Source of the DNA: JAVVHH01 sp965276815
GTDB taxonomy: Bacteria > Pseudomonadota > Alphaproteobacteria > Acetobacterales > Acetobacteraceae
Assembly: GCA_965276815.1 (NCBI GenBank)
Contig: CBDIBE010000012.1
Location: 62,001 to 126,000 of the forward strand
Direction: 5' to 3'
Length of the DNA stretch: 64,000 nucleotides
Below are positions 33,710 through 42,494 of this stretch, one piece after another. The notes below the pieces were generated by a model. The model saw only the letters and a program-made list of their open reading frames with translations, did not search any database and was not told the origin of the DNA. The position numbers and the translations under genes are program-made. Position 1 is the first letter of the stretch. Every line of letters begins with the position of its first letter.

Positions 33710-34432
33710 CTATGCCGAGTGCACGGCGGTGCCGGCCCCTGCAAGCGCGCGCACCCGTTGTTCATCGGCCGCAAACTCCGCCGCCGGGCCAGACCATACG
33801 ATCCGCCCATCGTCCATGACGAACGCCCGCTCGGCGATTTCCACCGCCGCACGAACGTTCTGCTCCACAAGTAGGATTGTGATCCCCTCCTCGCGCATCT
33901 CTCGGACAGTCCGGAACACGTCGCGCACGATCAGGGGCGCGAGGCCCTGGCTCGGTTCGTCCAGGATCAGCAGGCGAGGGTTGACCAGCAGCGCCCGTGC
34001 GATCGCCAGCATTTCCTGCTCGCCTCCGGACAGGGTGCGCGCCTTCGATGCGCGGCGTTCTTGCAGCCGAGGGAACAGGTCGTAGATGCGCGGCAGTGTC
34101 CAGCGCCCGGAGGGTCCGCTCACTGGCACGAGCAGGTTCTCCTCGACCGTCAAATTGCCGAACACGCGCCGCCCCTCCGGCACGTAGCCCACGCCCATCG
34201 CCGCGATCTGGAACGGCGCGAGCCGGGTCACGTCCGTGCCGAACAGGCGGATGTGCCCCTCGCGCGCCGGTGTCAGTCCCATGATGCTGCGCAAAGTCGT
34301 CGTCTTGCCGGCGCCGTTGCGCCCAAGCAACGTCACGATCTCGCCCTTCGCCGCGTTGAAGCTGACGGCGTGCAGGATGTGGCTTTTGGCGTAATAGGTG
34401 TGCACGGCGTCCAGTTCCAGGACGTCGCTCAC
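33710..34432 (-). CDS. livF: Branched-chain amino acid-type ABC ATPase, LivF
   Basis: A 240-residue ATPase: Walker A GRNGAGKTT (about residues 37-45), signature LSGGEQEMLAIARALL, Walker B LLILDEPSQGLAP, and the H-loop region replaced by ILLVEQNVRAAVEIAERA, as usual for LivF. Second complete LIV-type system in the window, last gene of the operon. It overlaps livG by four bases. Unlike the first system (11689-13164), LivG and LivF are separate chains here. Confidence 0.92.
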   Translation of the reverse strand: MSDVLELDAVHTYYAKSHILHAVSFNAAKGEIVTLLGRNGAGKTTTLRSIMGLTPAREGHIRLFGTDVTRLAPFQIAAMGVGYVPEGRRVFGNLTVEENLLVPVSGPSGRWTLPRIYDLFPRLQERRASKARTLSGGEQEMLAIARALLVNPRLLILDEPSQGLAPLIVRDVFRTVREMREEGITILLVEQNVRAAVEIAERAFVMDDGRIVWSGPAAEFAADEQRVRALAGAGTAVHSA

Positions 34433-35178
34433 GCGTCACCGCCCAAATAGGCGGCCTGCACGCGCTTGTCGGCGGCAATCTCCTCAGGTGTGCCACAGGC
34501 GAGCACGCGACCATAATCGAGCACGGTGATGCGCCGGGCCAGGCCGAAGACGATGCTCATGTCGTGCTCGATGAACAAGATCGTCAGATCGTTCTGGTTG
34601 TGCAGTCGTTTTATTAGCGCGACCATCGACTCTGTCTCGTGCTCAGCCATCCCCGCGGTCGGCTCATCAAGCAACAGCAGCTTCGGTTCGAGGCTCAGCG
34701 CCAAAGCCACTTCCACGACACGCTGATCGCCATGCGCCAATTCGCCGACCAGGTCGTCGGCGGCGCCGCCGAGCCCAACCATGGTGATCATTGCGTCGAT
34801 GCGCCGTGCCACCTCGGCGCGCAGGCTGCGGCTGATGAACGGGCGGCGGTTGATGCCTAGCCTTGTCTCGATGCCGATGCGCAAATTCTCCAGCACCGTA
34901 AGCTCAGGGAAGATTTCGGTGATCTGGAATGTGCGGACCATCCCGCCGGCCACGCGGGCTTGCGGCGGCACGCCATTCAGGTCGCGCCCGTCGAAGGTGA
35001 TCCGTCCCGAGGTGGGCACCAGGAAGCCCGTGATCAGGTTGAACAGCGTGGTCTTGCCCGCGCCGTTCGGGCCGATGACGGCGCTGATCTCGCCATGCTC
35101 AAGGGTGAGCGACACATCCGCGGTTGCCACCAGGTTGCCGAACCGCTTGGTCACGCCCTCAAGCGACAGCACGGTCAT
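34429..35178 (-). CDS. livG: Branched-chain amino acid-type ABC ATPase, LivG
   Basis: A 249-residue ATPase: Walker A GPNGAGKTT (about residues 36-44), the LivG-type signature LAHGDQRVVEVALAL, Walker B LLLLDEPTAGMAEHET, and FIEHDMSIVFGLARRITVLDYG near the C-terminus. The end AAYLGG is typical. It overlaps livM (35175-35178) and livF (34429-34432) by four bases each, showing translational coupling. Confidence 0.92.
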   Translation of the reverse strand: MTVLSLEGVTKRFGNLVATADVSLTLEHGEISAVIGPNGAGKTTLFNLITGFLVPTSGRITFDGRDLNGVPPQARVAGGMVRTFQITEIFPELTVLENLRIGIETRLGINRRPFISRSLRAEVARRIDAMITMVGLGGAADDLVGELAHGDQRVVEVALALSLEPKLLLLDEPTAGMAEHETESMVALIKRLHNQNDLTILFIEHDMSIVFGLARRITVLDYGRVLACGTPEEIAADKRVQAAYLGGDA

Positions 35179-36188
35179 GCGCCGGCTCGCTTGCGGCCGC
35201 GCTTCAGCCCCAAGATACCGCGCGGGAAGCCCAGCACCACCACCACGAACAATATGCCGACGAAGGCCTGCCAGTTCTCTGTCAGCGACGAGAGGTAGTC
35301 CTGCGCCGTGATGAAGATCGCCGCACCGATCAGAGGACCCCAGAACGTCCCCATGCCGCCGAGCACCACCATGATCACGAAGTTGCCGGACACAATGAAG
35401 AACAGGTCCTGCGGCGAGGCGAAGTTATTGAGCAGCGCCTGCATCGAGCCGCCAAGCGCGGCCAAAAAGCCCGCCACCGAAAAAGCAGCCCAGATGTACC
35501 AGTCCGTGCGCAGGCCCAGATAGCGAGCCCGCCTGGCATTCTCACGGATTGCCACCCAAGTGTGTCCCAGCGGCGAGCGCAGGATCACGGCGATGATGCA
35601 AGCGGTGAGCCCGAAGAAGAATAGTACGAAGTAATAGAACTGCACCGTCTGCAGCTCGATAGTGACGAACCCAAGATCGATCGGCTGCCGCTGGAACCCG
35701 GTTAGCCCGTCATCGCCGCCGGTCAGGCTATTCCAGCGCTCGGCAAAGAAGTAGAATAGTTGGCTGAACGCGATTGTGGTCATCGCGAAATACACGCCGC
35801 GGCGGCGCATGATCAGCGGCCCGATTAGGCAGGCCGCAACGCCGCCGAGCAGCACGCCGGACAAGACGGCGAGCAGCGTATTGGGTGCGACGAACTTAAG
35901 GAACAGGCCGGTCCCGTACGCGCCAAGCCCGAAATACGCCGCTTCCCCGAAGGAGATGACACCGGTGTAGCCGAGCAGGATGTTCAGAGCCATCGCAGTT
36001 ATCGCGTAGACGAGGATTTGCGAGCCGAGCTGGATATAGCTGCCAGCGAGCGGCATCCAGACCGGCGCCCCGAGCAGCAGCGCCCAGATGACGAGACTCT
36101 GGCCATGTCGGCTGAGGCGTTTGGCCCCCGATTGCTGCGGCATTTTGCGGGAGGCCACGACTAAGGACGGAGCCAAGGGCCGGCTCAC
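35175..36188 (-). CDS. livM: Branched-chain amino acid-type ABC permease, LivM
   Basis: A 337-residue permease. The LivM motif ALNILLGYTGVISFGEAAYFGLGAYG is at about residues 66-91, and the coupling loop TWVAIRENARRARYLGL near residues 208-224. About nine hydrophobic segments. The basic C-terminal tail (LKRGRKRAGA) is cytoplasmic. Overlaps both neighbours by four bases. It was probably acquired or kept independently of the first LIV system, as the two LivM proteins are clearly diverged. Confidence 0.92.
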   Translation of the reverse strand: MSRPLAPSLVVASRKMPQQSGAKRLSRHGQSLVIWALLLGAPVWMPLAGSYIQLGSQILVYAITAMALNILLGYTGVISFGEAAYFGLGAYGTGLFLKFVAPNTLLAVLSGVLLGGVAACLIGPLIMRRRGVYFAMTTIAFSQLFYFFAERWNSLTGGDDGLTGFQRQPIDLGFVTIELQTVQFYYFVLFFFGLTACIIAVILRSPLGHTWVAIRENARRARYLGLRTDWYIWAAFSVAGFLAALGGSMQALLNNFASPQDLFFIVSGNFVIMVVLGGMGTFWGPLIGAAIFITAQDYLSSLTENWQAFVGILFVVVVLGFPRGILGLKRGRKRAGA

Positions 36189-37051
36189 TCGCCGATCCCC
36201 TCTTCGCCGAGCAGTCCGCGCGGCATGACGATGAGCACGATGCCCATGATCACGTAGATCACCGCATCGCTGCCGGCCGGGTAATAGGTTGAGGTGACCC
36301 CGGCGGCCACGCCAATCACCAAGCCGCCCAGGATAGCCCCAGGCAAGCTGCCAAGCCCGCCGACGATGATCGCCACGAAGGCCGGCAAGATCAGGCCCTG
36401 CCCCATGGTCGGATCCAGCCCGAGGCGCCCGGCCGCCATCACTCCCGCAACCCCCGCCAGCAGCAGGCCGAGGCCGAAATTCAGCGCCCGCAACCCGTAG
36501 ATGTTCACCCCCAGGGCGGAGACGGTCTCGAGGTCCGTCATCCCGGCACGGATGCGGATGCCGATCCGGGTAAACCGCAGCAACGCGAACAGCGACCCGG
36601 CGGCCACGGCCGTCACCACGGCCACGAACACGCTATATCCGGTGATAAAGAAATACGTGTCGCTCAGCGGGCTGTTCAGAACGCCGGGAATATCGAACTG
36701 CACGGCCTGCGCGCCCCAGACGCTGCGCGAGAGGTCTTCCAGGATCAGGGCGAACCCGAAGGTGAGCAACAGGGTGTAGAGGTGGCCCGGCCGTTTGTAG
36801 AGCGGCCGAATGAGCCATCGTTCGCACAGCAGGCCGATCACCCCCAGGATCAGCGGCGCCACCAGCAGGCCGATCCAGAAGCCGAAATGCTGCTCGATGG
36901 CGAAAGCGATGTAGGCGCCCAGTGTCATGAACCCGCCATGGGCGAAGTTCACCACGTTGTTGAGCATCAGGATCAGCGCCAAGCCGAGCGCCATCAAGGC
37001 ATAGAACAGGCCGATAATGAGGCCGTTCGAGATATTGAACAGCAGGACCAT
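36185..37051 (-). CDS. livH: Branched-chain amino acid-type ABC permease, LivH
   Basis: A 288-residue permease starting MVLLFNISNGLIIGLFYALMALGLALILMLNNVVNFAHGGF-style, the LivH beginning with the conserved NFAHG. The coupling loop is MTDLETVSALGVN (about residues 178-190). GGLGSLPGAILGGLVIGV marks the last helices. ATG 37051 is preferred over a 40-codon longer frame, as it sits exactly at the family start. It lies 52 bases after the binding-protein stop. Confidence 0.9.
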   Translation of the reverse strand: MVLLFNISNGLIIGLFYALMALGLALILMLNNVVNFAHGGFMTLGAYIAFAIEQHFGFWIGLLVAPLILGVIGLLCERWLIRPLYKRPGHLYTLLLTFGFALILEDLSRSVWGAQAVQFDIPGVLNSPLSDTYFFITGYSVFVAVVTAVAAGSLFALLRFTRIGIRIRAGMTDLETVSALGVNIYGLRALNFGLGLLLAGVAGVMAAGRLGLDPTMGQGLILPAFVAIIVGGLGSLPGAILGGLVIGVAAGVTSTYYPAGSDAVIYVIMGIVLIVMPRGLLGEEGIGE

Positions 37052-37103
37052 GCCGCGAGCCTCGCGATCCGTTAGTGAGCGAACCGACGATCCCCGCTGA
37101 GCG

Positions 37104-38357
37104 CTAGGCGTTCGACATCTTGCAGACCACGCCAGACGCTTGCAGCGAGGTGGCGTATTCAAAATCCACATCGCTCATCAGCTTGGGATAGGTGGCGCCC
37201 GCCTTGATGTTGCCTGGGTAATCGCCCCCGACATATTGATGTGTCGCCGCGTCGAAGTGATGGGTTTGCGGCTCCAGCCCGATCTCGGGCGGCATCTCGA
37301 GCCCGGCGAGCGCCTCGCCAACCTTCACGTTCTCGACGGTCTTGGCCTTCTCCGCGGCGAGCGCCAGCGCATGGATGCCGACATAGCCGAAGTAGGTCCG
37401 CGCCGTCGGCACCTTGCCCGCCTCATGCTTCTGATATTCCGTCACGAACTCGGCGACGTGCGCGACGCCGGGCTGGTCCCAGTACCATTCCAGATTCCAG
37501 AACCCAGCCTGCGCCGAGGGCGGCAGGGCGGCAATCACCTCGAGTTCGGAAAGCGGGACGACGAACGGGATGGACTTGGAGATCCCGAACTGGTTGGCTT
37601 GCTTGAGCAGGTTAAGCTGGTCGTCGCCGCCCTGGATCACGGCCACGACTTGCGGGTTCGCGGCCTTGCACTTGATCAACTCGGCCGAGAAATCCGTCGC
37701 ACCGAGCGGCTTGAGCGAGTACCCGACCTCTTCACCGCCAAGCGACTTGACCGCGGCGACCATGTTGTCATGCAGCGCATGTCCGAACGAGTAATCCGGC
37801 ACCATGAAATACCAGCGCTTGCCGTATCGCTTGACCATCGACGCCGCGGTCGCGAGCGAGATCGTGTAAGTCGTGTTGCAGACGCGGAACACGTTCCACG
37901 TACAATCCTTGCCGGTCAGGTCGTCGACGTGGCCGCCGGTGACCATGAACAGCTTCTTCTTTTGCGAGCATACCTGGGCGATCGCCTGACTGACGTTGGA
38001 CGCGACCGTGCCGGCGAGGAAGTCGCAATTGTCGCGATCGAGCAGTTTATTGGCCTTCTGCACGCCGACACCCACATTGGCCTGCGTATCTTCGGAAATG
38101 AGTTCGACCTTGCGCCCGAGGATGCCGTTCTTGGCGTTGAGCGCGTCGACCGCCATAATCGCCCCGATCTGCTCGTTGTGCGCGAATGCGGCGTAAGTTC
38201 CAGTGAATGGATCGGCGAAGCCGATCTTAATCGTGTCCGCAGCACGAGCCTGGCCGATCACATACGGCGCCGCCAAAGCGCCGGCGCCGAACGCCACACC
38301 GGAGCGGATGATGTCGCGCCGCGTCGTGGGACCGAGAGGCCCAGAAAACGATACCAT
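37104..38357 (-). CDS. ABC transporter substrate-binding protein, LIV/urea-amide type
   Basis: A 417-residue Peripla_BP_6 protein with a twin-arginine signal (TRRDIIRSGVAFGAGALAAP, cut near GQARAAD). The mature start IKIGFADPFTGTYAAFAHNEQIGA and the DTQANVGVGVQKANKL segment fit the LIV class. HFDAATHQYVGGDYPG near the C-terminus resembles binding proteins for amides or hydroxylated compounds; the ligand is open. ATG 38357 follows AGGAGGAAACAGCG. First gene of the second LIV operon; a promoter candidate lies about 100 bp upstream. Confidence 0.9.
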   Translation of the reverse strand: MVSFSGPLGPTTRRDIIRSGVAFGAGALAAPYVIGQARAADTIKIGFADPFTGTYAAFAHNEQIGAIMAVDALNAKNGILGRKVELISEDTQANVGVGVQKANKLLDRDNCDFLAGTVASNVSQAIAQVCSQKKKLFMVTGGHVDDLTGKDCTWNVFRVCNTTYTISLATAASMVKRYGKRWYFMVPDYSFGHALHDNMVAAVKSLGGEEVGYSLKPLGATDFSAELIKCKAANPQVVAVIQGGDDQLNLLKQANQFGISKSIPFVVPLSELEVIAALPPSAQAGFWNLEWYWDQPGVAHVAEFVTEYQKHEAGKVPTARTYFGYVGIHALALAAEKAKTVENVKVGEALAGLEMPPEIGLEPQTHHFDAATHQYVGGDYPGNIKAGATYPKLMSDVDFEYATSLQASGVVCKMSNA

Positions 38358-38450
38358 CGCTGTTTCCTCCTTTTGGGCACCACTTGACGGATGCCTCTCT
38401 TTGACGTCCAAACCCGCAGAGATGCGCCTAATGCAGACGAGCCATACGGA

Positions 38451-38478
38451 ATTGTAGACTGTTGGCTGAGTAAGTAAA
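38451..38478 (-). promoter_or_regulatory. Candidate sigma70-type promoter of the second LIV operon
   Basis: On the minus strand TTTACT (38473-38478) and TACAAT (38451-38456) are 16 bases apart, matching the -35 and -10 consensus at four and five of six positions. It lies about 94 bases upstream of the binding-protein start, in the only AT-rich part of the spacer. Confidence 0.4.
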
Positions 38479-38658
38479 GCGCGATTTTAACGTAAAAACT
38501 CAAGCGTCGGCGCGCAACTTCTCTAGCTCGGCCAGATGCTCAAGGCAGGGGCGCTCTTTAGTCCAGCTGCACAGTAGAGCCGCCGCACTCTCTCAGCGAG
38601 CATCGGTCCCCCTGACGACAAACAGGTCGCTTACCCGCCCAATAACCAAGGGACCTGT

Positions 38659-38874
38659 TCAAGCTCGCCGAGCGGCAAGTGGCGACGCTGCCGGCTTCCC
38701 TACAATGCCAGCTGCCCCTCGCCGGCGGGGCAAAAGCGCGAAGACGTAATATTCGGTTTCAAGCCTCGCAAGCGAGCCGTTCGAGATTTCGACATAGGAG
38801 GAAAGATCGTCGAAGCGGTTGCGAAGAATGACGGCACATAGGTCCCGGTAGGCAAGTCGGCCCGCGGCTCGACC
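38659..38874 (-). other. Unassigned coding-like segment after hypB; rest of spacer empty
   Basis: The 517-bp spacer 38358-38874 between the second LIV operon and hypB has no complete gene. Directly after the hypB TGA, the same frame stays open for about 70 codons and reads RDLCAVILRNRFDDLSSYVE then LARLETEYYVFALLPRRR, which looks protein-like but has no start codon. A hairpin (TGCCCC...GGGGCA, 38713-38732) lies within it. A further short open stretch (TKERPCLEHLAELEKLRADA) lies at about 38508-38570. These may be scraps of lost genes; I do not recognise them. Confidence 0.25.
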
Positions 38875-39696
38875 TCAGCCCCGGTTAGCGTCGTAGCTGC
38901 GCAGCCACTCGTACCAGTCGCTCATGCCTTGCCCGGTCTCGGCGGAGACATGGAGCATCGGCAGAGCCGGGTTCACCTGGCGCAGGTACTCGGTGCAGCG
39001 CCCGACGTCGAAGCGCAGATGCGGCAGCAGGTCGATCTTGTTCAGCAGGACGAGGTCGCAGGCCCTGAACATGTGCGGATACTTGACCGGCTTGTCCTCG
39101 CCCTCGGTGATCGACAGGATGGCGACCTTGGCCTGCTCGCCCAAATCGAACAGAGCGGGGCAGACGAGGTTGCCGACATTCTCGATCAGCAACACCGATC
39201 CGGGACCAGGATCGAGCTGCCGCATGCCGCGGGCGACCATCTCCGCGTCGAGATGGCAGCCCGTGCCGGTGTTGATTTGAATGACAGGCGCCCCCGCGGC
39301 CCGAATCCGCTTGCCGTCATTGATCGTCGCCTGATCGCCTTCGAGCACGTGGATACTGAGAGACCCCTTCAGGTCATGGATTGTCCGCTCCAGTATGCTG
39401 GTCTTTCCGGCACCGGGCGCGCTCATCATGTTCACGGCCAGCACGCCGCGACCCGACAACCAGCCGCGGTTTCGCTCGGCTGCTAGCTGGTTTTTCGCCA
39501 GGATCGCCTGCTCGATGGCAACGGTCCGGCTGTGACTGTGGGAGTGATCGTGGTCGTGCGTGTGGTGATGATCGTGATCATGGTCGTGTTTGTGGCCATG
39601 ATCATGCGCATCATCGTGGTTATGGGCGTATTGGCCAGGGCGAAGATCGCTCATCACCACCTCGCCATCCGCCGAGCAGCCGCAGGTCGTGCACAT
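38875..39696 (-). CDS. hypB: Hydrogenase nickel-insertion GTPase HypB
   Basis: A 273-residue GTPase that delivers nickel to the hydrogenase large subunit together with HypA. Residues 2-7 are CTTCGC, the high-affinity Ni-binding motif. Residues 25-56 are a His/Asp-rich stretch (about 18 His) that can store nickel. GTPase motifs: Walker A APGAGKTS (93-100) and NKIDL near residue 218. GTGCHLDAEM supplies the second metal site Cys and His. ATG 39696 overlaps the hypA stop (ATGA). Last gene of the hydrogenase operon. Confidence 0.93.
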   Translation of the reverse strand: MCTTCGCSADGEVVMSDLRPGQYAHNHDDAHDHGHKHDHDHDHHHTHDHDHSHSHSRTVAIEQAILAKNQLAAERNRGWLSGRGVLAVNMMSAPGAGKTSILERTIHDLKGSLSIHVLEGDQATINDGKRIRAAGAPVIQINTGTGCHLDAEMVARGMRQLDPGPGSVLLIENVGNLVCPALFDLGEQAKVAILSITEGEDKPVKYPHMFRACDLVLLNKIDLLPHLRFDVGRCTEYLRQVNPALPMLHVSAETGQGMSDWYEWLRSYDANRG

Positions 39697-40025
39697 CAGG
39701 CAAGCTCCATGTTCTTGATCCGCAATTCCTCTCCAGCAATCAGCCGGAGCTCGATGCTGCCGCAGTCGCAGTGCCCGATGAGCGACCCCATCGCCAGGTG
39801 CCGGCCGCACGCGGCGCATTCCGCCAACCCCGGAATCCGGGCGATCTCGAGCACCGCGCCCTCCAGCACAGTGTCCTGGGCGCACGCGTCAAAGCAGAAC
39901 CGCACCGCGTCTTCCATCACCGCGGCCAGCGCGCCGACCTCCAGCCTGACGCGCAGCACCCGCGATCCGGCCGCCCGCTCTTCGCATGCTTCCACGATCG
40001 CCAGGGCAATGCTCATCTCGTGCAC
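39696..40025 (-). CDS. hypA: Hydrogenase nickel-insertion protein HypA
   Basis: A 109-residue protein. The GTG start at 40025 restores the family's N-terminus (M)HEMSIA, whose His2 binds nickel; the longer frame would bury it. Zinc-site cysteines are CAACG (about residues 73-77) and HCDCGS near residue 90. The second pair is C-x-C instead of the usual C-x2-C, which is unusual and may alter the zinc site. The end GEELRIKNMELA is normal. The start lies one base after the hypE stop, and the stop overlaps the hypB start. Confidence 0.9.
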   Translation of the reverse strand: MHEMSIALAIVEACEERAAGSRVLRVRLEVGALAAVMEDAVRFCFDACAQDTVLEGAVLEIARIPGLAECAACGRHLAMGSLIGHCDCGSIELRLIAGEELRIKNMELA

Positions 40026-40026
40026 C

Positions 40027-41061
40027 TCAGCAGATCCGCGGCAACTGCTCGCCGACCAGCATGTCAATGACCCGCTCGCCCCCGAAACTGGTCAGCATCG
40101 TCACCAGACCGTCCCCATCCGCCACATCACCGATGACCGCGGCATCGGCGCCGGCCGGATGGGCGCGCATCACCGTCAGCACCCTCGCCGCATCCTCTTG
40201 CGCGACAACCGCGATCAGCCGCCCCTCATTGGCCAGGTAAAGCGGATCGAGTCCGAGGATCTCGCAGGCGCCTTTAACCTCCTCACGCAGCGGCAGATCC
40301 CGCTCGCGAATGCGGATGCCGACATTGGAGCTGCGGGCGAACTCGTTCAGCACGGTCGCCGCCCCGCCGCGCGTGGCGTCGCGCAGGCAATGGATCCCAG
40401 GGCACGCAAGCAGCATCGCAGCGACCAGCCCGTGCAGCGGCTGGCAATCGCTTTGGATGTCGGCCTCGAGCGCGAGCTGATTGCGAGCGATCAGGATCGC
40501 GGCGCCGTGGTCGCCGAGCAGGCCGCTGGCGATGACGACGTCACCGGGTCGTGCGTTCGCCGCCGAGAGCGACACGCCGGGCGCAATCATCCCGATACCG
40601 GACGTGTTGATGAATAGCTTGTCGGCGGCGCCGCGCTCGACGACCTTGGTGTCGCCGGTGACGATGCGGACGCCGACCCGGTCGGCCACGGCGCGCATGC
40701 TGGCGCAGACCCGGCGCAACAGCTCGACCGGCAGCCCCTCCTCCAACACCATCCCGCAGGAAAGATAAAGCGGCCGTGCCCCGCTCATCGCCAGATCGTT
40801 GACTGTGCCGGACACCGCCAAGGTGCCGATATCGCCCCCGGGAAAGAATAGCGGATCAACCACATAGCTGTCGGTCGTAAACGCCAACCGGTCGCCATGC
40901 TGCGCCAGCTCGGCGAGCAGCATCGTCGCCTGGTCCTCGAGCGGATCGAGCATCGCATTGCCGAACGCGCCCAGGAACACGTCCTCGATCAGCGCCCGCA
41001 TCGCCTTGCCGCCGCTGCCATGCGACAGGTTGATGTGGCTTTCGCGGACGCGCGCGCTCAT
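40027..41061 (-). CDS. hypE: Hydrogenase maturation protein HypE (thiocyanate-forming)
   Basis: A 344-residue PurM-like ATPase. It dehydrates the carbamoyl group transferred by HypF to its C-terminal cysteine, giving the cyanide ligands of the Ni-Fe site. The conserved end PRIC is present. INLSHGSGGKAMRALIEDVF near the start and FTTDSYVVDPLFFPGGDIG (about residues 53-71) are family signatures. It overlaps hypD by four bases (ATGA 41058-41061). Order D-E-A-B is uncommon but seen in auxiliary hyp sets. Confidence 0.93.
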   Translation of the reverse strand: MSARVRESHINLSHGSGGKAMRALIEDVFLGAFGNAMLDPLEDQATMLLAELAQHGDRLAFTTDSYVVDPLFFPGGDIGTLAVSGTVNDLAMSGARPLYLSCGMVLEEGLPVELLRRVCASMRAVADRVGVRIVTGDTKVVERGAADKLFINTSGIGMIAPGVSLSAANARPGDVVIASGLLGDHGAAILIARNQLALEADIQSDCQPLHGLVAAMLLACPGIHCLRDATRGGAATVLNEFARSSNVGIRIRERDLPLREEVKGACEILGLDPLYLANEGRLIAVVAQEDAARVLTVMRAHPAGADAAVIGDVADGDGLVTMLTSFGGERVIDMLVGEQLPRIC

Positions 41062-42185
41062 GCCGGAACCGGCGCCTTGACCCGGCCGTAATTGTAGTAG
41101 GCCGCGCAGGCGCCCTCGGTGGACACCATCAGCGAGCCCAGCGGCGTCTCCGGCGTGCAGGCGGTGCCGAACACTCGGCACTGATGCGGCTTGAGCGCGC
41201 CCTTCAGCACGTCGCCGCACTGGCAAGCCGCCGGGTCGGCGACACGGACATCCGGGACACCGAATTTGCGTTCGGCATCGAAATCGGCATACGCGGCCCG
41301 GACCCGCACGCCGGAATGGTCGATGGAACCGAGCCCGCGCCATTCGAAGAACTCGCGGAGTTCGAACACCTCCTGCACCGCCGCCAGCGCCGCCTTGTTG
41401 CCCTCCGGCGGCACCACGCGGCCATATTGGTTCTCGACCTCGCAGCGGCCCTCGGCGAGCTGCTTGAGCACCATCCAGACGGATTGCAGCACGTCGAGCG
41501 GCTCGAACCCGGCCACCGTGATCGGTTTTTTGTAGTGCTCGGCGATGAAGTCATACGGCTCGGTGCCGATCACCATGCTGACATGGCCGGGGCCGATAAA
41601 GCCGTCCAAGCGGAGGTCGGGCTGATCGAGCATCGCCCGGATGGTCGGGATGATGGTGATGTGGTTGCAGAACAGCGAGAAGTTGCTGACCCCCTTGGCC
41701 TTCGCCTGGATCAGCGTTATGGCCGTGCTCGGCATTGTCGTCTCGAAGCCGAGGCCGAAGAAGATCACCTCCCGGTCTCGATGCTTCTGCGCCAGCGCCA
41801 GCGCGTCCAGCGGCGAGTATACCATGCGAACGTCGGCGCCTTCCGCCTTGGCCTTAAGCAGGCTCTTGCGCGAGCCGGGCACCCGCATGGCGTCGCCGAA
41901 CGTCGTGAAGATCACCTCGGGTCGTTCGGCCAGCGTCACGCAATTGTCCACGCGCCCCATCGGCAGCACGCAGACTGGGCAGCCCGGCCCGTGCACAAAC
42001 TCCACCTCGTCGGGCAGCATCTGCTGGATGCCGTAGCGGAAGATCGAATGGGTGTGGCCGCCGCAGACCTCCATGATCTGCAGCGGCCGATCCTTGGCGC
42101 GGGGTATGCGTTTGACCAGCCGGCCGATATCGGCCGACAGCGCCTTTGCGAGCTCGGGATCACGGAACTCGTCGACGAATTTCAC
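41058..42185 (-). CDS. hypD: Hydrogenase maturation protein HypD
   Basis: A 375-residue iron-sulfur protein that with HypC builds the Fe(CN)2CO unit. Conserved sites: MEVCGGHTHSIFRYGI (about residues 38-53), GPGCPVCVLP (about 66-75), GLGFETT, and cysteines of the 4Fe-4S site near the C-terminus (AACQCGDVLKG, PHQCRVFGTACTPETPLG). GTG 42185 is chosen: AAGGGGG lies upstream and the sequence VKFVDEFRDPE matches the family start, removing a 21-residue non-conserved lead. It begins 13 bases after the hypC stop. Confidence 0.92.
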   Translation of the reverse strand: MKFVDEFRDPELAKALSADIGRLVKRIPRAKDRPLQIMEVCGGHTHSIFRYGIQQMLPDEVEFVHGPGCPVCVLPMGRVDNCVTLAERPEVIFTTFGDAMRVPGSRKSLLKAKAEGADVRMVYSPLDALALAQKHRDREVIFFGLGFETTMPSTAITLIQAKAKGVSNFSLFCNHITIIPTIRAMLDQPDLRLDGFIGPGHVSMVIGTEPYDFIAEHYKKPITVAGFEPLDVLQSVWMVLKQLAEGRCEVENQYGRVVPPEGNKAALAAVQEVFELREFFEWRGLGSIDHSGVRVRAAYADFDAERKFGVPDVRVADPAACQCGDVLKGALKPHQCRVFGTACTPETPLGSLMVSTEGACAAYYNYGRVKAPVPA

Positions 42186-42198
42186 GGCCGGCCCCCTT

Positions 42199-42480
42199 TC
42201 AGTCCGCGGCGGAAAGCCGCATCGCATCTTCCTCGCCTTGCATTTCATCGAGCTCCTGCAGCAGCGCCAAGGTGCGCGCGGCTTCCGCCTCGTCGAGCCG
42301 GCTCATCGCAAAGCCGACATGCACCAGGACCCACTCGCCGACGCACGCTTCGGCGGGGCGGCCGTCCTCGACGATGAAGCTGATGTTGACGGGCCGGCGC
42401 ACGCCACCGACCTGCACCATCGCCAGGGATTCAGCTGCATCGATGATGCTGACGATCCGTCCGGGGATACCGAGGCACAT
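42199..42480 (-). CDS. hypC: Hydrogenase assembly chaperone HypC/HupF
   Basis: A 93-residue chaperone starting MCLGIPGRIV; Cys2 is the residue that binds the Fe(CN)2CO unit and the large-subunit precursor. The rest shows the OB-like fold pattern VQVGGVRRPVNISFI and WVLVHVGFAMSRLDEAEA with a helical acidic tail. It follows hypF by 14 bp. Length is normal for HypC (75-95). Confidence 0.93.
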   Translation of the reverse strand: MCLGIPGRIVSIIDAAESLAMVQVGGVRRPVNISFIVEDGRPAEACVGEWVLVHVGFAMSRLDEAEAARTLALLQELDEMQGEEDAMRLSAAD

Positions 42481-42494
42481 TGTGTCCTCTCCTT

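Noticed and set aside
39697..39885. Longer hypB start adding about 63 residues
   Set aside because: The extension overlaps hypA in another frame and would place the Ni-binding CTTCGC motif internally; ATG 39696 matches the family.
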